From Planctomonas sp. JC2975 (GTDB taxonomy: Bacteria; Actinomycetota; Actinomycetes; Actinomycetales; Microbacteriaceae): DNA of 64,000 bases. The stretch spans positions 2,108,001-2,172,000 of the forward strand of contig NZ_JABEKS010000001.1 in assembly GCF_012985205.1 (NCBI RefSeq), written 5' to 3'. Of this stretch, positions 60,968 through 64,000 are shown one piece after another. The stretch's first letter is position 1. The number at the start of each line of letters is the position of its first letter. Under the pieces are notes generated by a model. That model was not told the origin of the DNA. It was given only the letters and a program-made list of their open reading frames with translations, and ran no database searches. Position numbers and translations under genes: made by a program.

Positions 60968-61176
60968 CGCAATGCCTTCTTCCGTTGAGGTCTGAAGTGG
61001 AAGCGTTCGGGCCGTGGGGCTGGGAGCCCGCTCGCGGCATCCGGCACCCTGGGTACGGGCGTCGACTTTCACGGTAAGTCGGCATGCTGGGAGCGGCCAG
61101 TCCGCCGTGCGGATGCGACAAACCCCGCTGATCGCTCCGTCGGATGCCTGTGGGATTGCGCAAGCGCGCGCTGGAG

Positions 61177-61206
61177 CTAAAAGCGGAGGCCATTTCTGGC
61201 CTCCGC
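61177..61206 (-). terminator. Terminator-like hairpin downstream of the DUF4436 gene
   Basis: GCGGAGGCCA (61183-61192) and TGGCCTCCGC (61197-61206) pair perfectly around TTTC. In the minus direction the stem is followed by TTTTAGC, a short T-run. Confidence 0.65.
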
Positions 61207-61213
61207 CGCGACG

Positions 61214-61375
61214 CCAGCGCCGGCCGCCGTCTCGGCGGTCGGTTGCCTTGAGACCAGAACTGCCTCCCCCGCGACGCTCCCTCTCGCTCGGCGGGTCGGC
61301 GGAACCACGCCGCCCGGAACCGGCTCGTGGGGCCCAGCGCCGATCGCCGTCTCGGCGGTCGGTTGCCCTGAGACC
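61214..61375 (+). repeat. Two 42-base direct repeats exactly 120 bases apart
   Basis: CCAGCGCCG followed by a variable pair, then CGCCGTCTCGGCGGTCGGTT and GCC(T/C)TGAGACC occurs at 61214-61255 and 61334-61375 with two or three mismatches. Each copy holds the hairpin CCG-CCG/CGG-CGG. Together with the intervening 78 bases it could be a tandem 120-base unit whose middle has diverged. Confidence 0.65.
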
Positions 61376-61395
61376 CCCTAGCCTCCGCCGCACCC

Positions 61396-62376
61396 TCACC
61401 GGCCCGGAGGCACACGATCCGGGTCCGGATGTCCCCACCGGATCCACGCGGCCACGTACACGACGAGCCCCGCGATCAGCCCGACCACGACCCACAGCAC
61501 GACGGTGAAGTCGATCCACGAGCCGATCGGCGGCGATCCTGGCAGGAACGTGCGCAACGGGATGGTCGCGAACAGCATCGCCCCCATCCAGCTCATGAAC
61601 GACGGCTCGAGCTTGCGGCGACCGCGGTAGGCGGTGATCGCGACGAAGAGCACCAGGCACGGCATCACGACGAGCAGCGCGAGAAGCACGAAGGCGAATG
61701 CGACTGTGCTGCCCGAGCGCGCTGCTCGCAGGTCGATCGACGGCGCCGTCGAGACTGCCTCCGACAGGGTCGCCGGGAGCACGGTCGGCGCCGCGCCGAC
61801 CTGCTTCGCATCCACGTTCCATCCCGGGACGTCACCCCTCATCCAGACCTTCGTGGGGATCGGTCTCGCGACGCCACCACTCGTGACGGACGCCAGCACC
61901 ACCAGATGCTGAGCGCGATAGACATCGAACGGCCAGTTCGCGATCTCGCCTTCGGTGACGAGCGTCGCCGATTTCCTGGATGCGTTCGTCTGCGCTTTGA
62001 AGACGAGCGTCTGGCTGCCGTCGATCGGCGTGACGACGACGGTGATGTCCTGCGCAAGCGCGAGGCCGTCACCGGTGTAGAGCGTCTCGGACGGGTCGAT
62101 CCGCACGCTGAGATCGATCCGCTGATGCGCGGCATCCACGCCCTCGACCGTGAGCACGACGGTGACGCCGCCCTTGTCCGGCTCCGGTTCCTTCGGCCCG
62201 AGCGATGAGACGGGACCGCTCAGCGCGTAGAGGGTCACGACCACCGCGTAGACCACGACGAACACGGCAGCGACGGCCACGATGCGCACGACCGTGCGGC
62301 GCCGCGGAGGCACGCTCGCGCCGGCCGTCACTGCGCGTCCTTCGGCCGAGCCGTCCCCCGGCACCTCGTCCCCCAC
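61396..62376 (-). CDS. DUF4436 membrane protein
   Basis: 326 residues: a cytosolic leader, a first helix (IVAVAAVFVVVYAVVVTLYA), an extracytosolic beta-rich domain (LTVEGVDAAHQRIDLSVRID, WPFDVYRAQHLV) and three C-terminal helices ending with RTFLPGSPPIGSWIDFTVVL. The P-x-R-x-x-x-P-x-(S/N)-P-P-I-G-(S/T)-x-x-D motif is that of DUF4436, first known from mycobacteria. Role unknown. A terminator-like hairpin lies 190 bases downstream. Confidence 0.8.
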   Translation of the reverse strand: MGDEVPGDGSAEGRAVTAGASVPPRRRTVVRIVAVAAVFVVVYAVVVTLYALSGPVSSLGPKEPEPDKGGVTVVLTVEGVDAAHQRIDLSVRIDPSETLYTGDGLALAQDITVVVTPIDGSQTLVFKAQTNASRKSATLVTEGEIANWPFDVYRAQHLVVLASVTSGGVARPIPTKVWMRGDVPGWNVDAKQVGAAPTVLPATLSEAVSTAPSIDLRAARSGSTVAFAFVLLALLVVMPCLVLFVAITAYRGRRKLEPSFMSWMGAMLFATIPLRTFLPGSPPIGSWIDFTVVLWVVVGLIAGLVVYVAAWIRWGHPDPDRVPPGR

Positions 62377-62475
62377 GCGTCGAGCCTACGGCGCACACGG
62401 ACCGGTCGGCAGGAAGCCTCGCTCCTGTCGCCGCGGTCCCGGCGCGGAGTCGGGGGTCGCTGCCATGCTGGATCC

Positions 62476-63042
62476 ATGACGCGCTTCATCGCCCTGCTCC
62501 GCGGCGTCAACGTGGGTGGACGCACGATCAAGTCCGCCGAGCTGGCCGACGTGTTCCGCGGGCTCGGGTACGACCGGGTGAAGACCGTGCTCGCCAGCGG
62601 CAACGTGGTGTTCACGGCGGAGGGCACGGCATCCGCTGCTCGCATCGAGATCGAGAAGGCACTCGCCGCACGGTTCGCCTATGACGCCAAGGTGCACGTT
62701 CTCGACACGGATGCCCTCACCTCGGTCATCGACGCCTACCCCTTTTCCGAGCGCGAGGGCTGGCACCGCTATGTGGTGTTCCTGATCGGCGCAGAGGCCT
62801 CTGCCGGCTCGGGCGGACGTTCGAAGGAACCCTCGACGGAGGCGGATGCTGTGGCCGAGAGCGTGCTCGAGCTCGAGCTCGATCCGAAGCGCGAGGAGGT
62901 CGCCGACGGCGGACCTGTCGTCTTCTGGACGGTGGAGCGCGGGCACACGCTCGACAGCGTCGTCGGGAAGCGTCTCGGCCGGGGCAAGGACAAGGATCTG
63001 ACGACGACCCGCAACCTCAACACCCTGCGAAAGCTGTTGTGA
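62476..63042 (+). CDS. DUF1697 family protein
   Basis: 188 residues starting MTRFIALLRGVNVGGRTIKS, then GLGYDRVKTVLASGNVVFTA and RHGHTLDS-like WTVERGHTLDSVVG near the end, the normal DUF1697 order (ALLRGINVGG, TYIQSGNVVF). A charged insert (GGRSKEPSTEADAV) at about 115-128 is unusual. The stop overlaps the GTG start of the YdeI-type gene (GTGA). Function unknown. Confidence 0.85.
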   Translation: MTRFIALLRGVNVGGRTIKSAELADVFRGLGYDRVKTVLASGNVVFTAEGTASAARIEIEKALAARFAYDAKVHVLDTDALTSVIDAYPFSEREGWHRYVVFLIGAEASAGSGGRSKEPSTEADAVAESVLELELDPKREEVADGGPVVFWTVERGHTLDSVVGKRLGRGKDKDLTTTRNLNTLRKLL

Positions 63043-63650
63043 CCGCTGCGACACCGACCGAGGGAAACGGGTCGGGACGACCGATCCTCCGGCTCGGGAG
63101 CGCCGCGGAGTGGCGTGCCTGGCTCGCGGAGAACCACACGACGAATGACGGCGTGCAGCTCGCGCTGGCCAAGGGATCCGCCCCAGGCGTGAAGTACGCG
63201 GCAGCACTCGACGAGGCACTGTGCTTCGGCTGGATCGACGGCCGCAAGAACGGCCTCAGCGAGACCGAGTTCCTGCAGACGTTCACGCCGCGCGGCAAGC
63301 GGAGCATGTGGTCCAAGCGCAATCGCGAGCACATCGATCGGCTCGAGGCCGAGGGCCGGATGACGGATGCCGGACGCGTCGAGGTCGAGCGCGCCAAGGC
63401 CGACGGCCGATGGGATGCCGCGTACGCCGGTTCGAGCACCATCGAGGTTCCGGACGACCTGGCCGCCGCGCTGGCAGCGAGTCCCGCCGCGACCCAGATG
63501 TTCGCGGCGCTGACCAGCCAGAACCGTTTCGCGATCCTGTTCCGCATCGGCAATGTGAAGCGGGCGGACACACGGGCACGCAAGATCGCCGAGTACGTCG
63601 CGATGCTCGAACGGGGCGAGACGATTTACAAGCAATTGAGGCGAGAGTGA
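63039..63650 (+). CDS. YdeI/OmpD-associated family protein
   Basis: From the GTG at 63039 (203 residues): SAAEWRAWLAENHTTNDGVQ, YAAALDEALCFGWIDGRKNG, FTPRGKRSMWSKRNREHIDR, EGRMTDAGRVEVERAKADGR and RARKIAEYVAMLERGE. All the conserved YdeI segments are present, including EALCFGWIDG. It is coupled to the DUF1697 gene. The family is linked to resistance to cationic peptides in some bacteria; here unknown. Confidence 0.85.
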   Translation: MTAATPTEGNGSGRPILRLGSAAEWRAWLAENHTTNDGVQLALAKGSAPGVKYAAALDEALCFGWIDGRKNGLSETEFLQTFTPRGKRSMWSKRNREHIDRLEAEGRMTDAGRVEVERAKADGRWDAAYAGSSTIEVPDDLAAALAASPAATQMFAALTSQNRFAILFRIGNVKRADTRARKIAEYVAMLERGETIYKQLRRE

Positions 63651-63767
63651 AGAGAGCTCGCTCGCTTCACCGAGCCGATTGCGCTTGTTGAGCAGCGAAG
63701 CTGCGATCACCCGCAGTCGAGGCGAGAGTGAACGGTCTGCGTCGCACGCTGCAACTACGGTCGTTCC

Positions 63768-64000
63768 ATGACCTTGTGGATCTGCGCGACCTGCGGCGTC
63801 GAACACGCCGACACTCCCCAGCCCCTCGCTGAGTGCATCATCTGCAGCGACCATCGGCAATGGGTGCCTCGCGACGGCCAGCACTGGACGACCGCGTCCG
63901 AGTTTCGTGACGGCGGCATCCGCGTTCGGCTGTCCGAGGTGGAGCCCAACCTGATCGGCATCACGAGCGAGCCGAACGTGGGCATCGGCCAGCAGACGAT
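63768..64000 (+). CDS. N-terminus of a protein with rubredoxin-like zinc ribbon, cut by the window end
   Basis: The ATG at 63768 starts TLWICATCGVEHADTPQPLA, then ECIICSDHRQWVPRDGQHW, with CxxC pairs as in zinc ribbons. The following segment ASEFRDGGIRVRLSEVEPNL leads into PNVGIGQQT at the window edge. This start is common to metallo-beta-lactamase-fold hydrolases of actinobacteria. The rest lies beyond 64000, so the catalytic domain is not seen. Confidence 0.65.
   Translation, partial: MTLWICATCGVEHADTPQPLAECIICSDHRQWVPRDGQHWTTASEFRDGGIRVRLSEVEPNLIGITSEPNVGIGQQT

Larger units (their letters stand above)
60968..61395. other. Intergenic region with hairpin and direct repeats
   Basis: No coding sequence is supported. 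It must carry the promoter of the acyl-CoA oxidase gene. It contains a terminator-like hairpin (61177-61206) for the DUF4436 gene and a pair of 42-base direct repeats (61214-61375), both listed separately. Confidence 0.5.

Noticed and set aside
57737-60988. 1083-codon open frame on the plus strand
   Set aside because: It runs through part of the ClC-like gene in another frame and antisense to the acyl-CoA oxidase gene; composition is that of GC-rich shadow frames.
60968-61822. N-terminal extension of the acyl-CoA oxidase frame
   Set aside because: Overlaps the DUF4436 gene and the hairpin region; low-complexity Arg/Gly sequence.

Overview
The window is high-GC DNA from an actinobacterium, most likely a member of Microbacteriaceae. 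Two genes (42659-43443) belong to a small family I associate with that group. The usual actinobacterial trio of MSMEG_4193-type phosphatase, DUF3090 and SCO1664-type protein is at 45621-47735, and F420/mycobacterial-type families (DDN-like reductase, PPOX F420 oxidoreductase, DUF4436) recur. The genus is inference only.

Left part (1 to about 27,804) reads as an integrated mobile island. At its right edge is the 3' part of a tRNA gene (T arm, acceptor 3' strand and CCA) followed by an intrinsic terminator and preceded by three TGACTAC repeats on an exact 11-bp period. The first 7.7 kb is decayed: frameshifted membrane proteins, IS5- and IS481-type remnants, an inverted duplication of an 85-codon gene, and an IS481 element sitting in CTAG. 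Then come a MobF/TrwC-type relaxase-helicase (7965-10715) and a degenerate Mrr-like protein (10712-11110).

The core of the island is a defence block on the minus strand. One promoter, bracketed by an inverted GAATTCAC/GTGAATTC pair, reads into a NYN-type nuclease, a protein joining an HTH, a degenerate N6-methyltransferase domain and an HsdS-like half, then HsdM, HsdS and HsdR. The first five genes overlap or sit close together. A RelE/ParE-like remnant and an 862-residue AAA_13/RloC-like ATPase with a CxxC hook lie downstream in the same orientation. The combination of the NYN protein, the pseudo-methyltransferase-HsdS fusion, a complete type I system and an RloC-like ATPase is the best candidate for an undescribed system. 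Upstream in the same orientation is a pair: an unknown 255-residue protein and an XRE/ImmA-IrrE regulator with a duplicated C-terminal motif. A truncated IS481-family element with three 21-bp end repeats, which interrupts a small gene, closes the island.

Right part (27,943-64,000) is ordinary chromosome, densely coding with few pseudogenes. It holds F420-type and ketopantoate reductase-like redox genes, a PadR-UbiB pair and an MFS transporter. A five-gene minus-strand cluster (membrane protein, gluconate-dehydrogenase-subunit-3-like protein, GMC oxidoreductase, TPP enzyme, enolase-superfamily enzyme; 35624-41685) probably oxidises sugars or sugar acids. Stress and maintenance genes follow (USP, HhH-GPD repair, pterin dehydratase-VOC fusion), then malate dehydrogenase, an SDR with a divergent MmyB-type regulator, a two-gene ABC exporter, a ClC-like channel, an acyl-CoA oxidase, and DUF4436, DUF1697 and YdeI proteins. 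The window ends inside a gene with a rubredoxin-like N-terminus.
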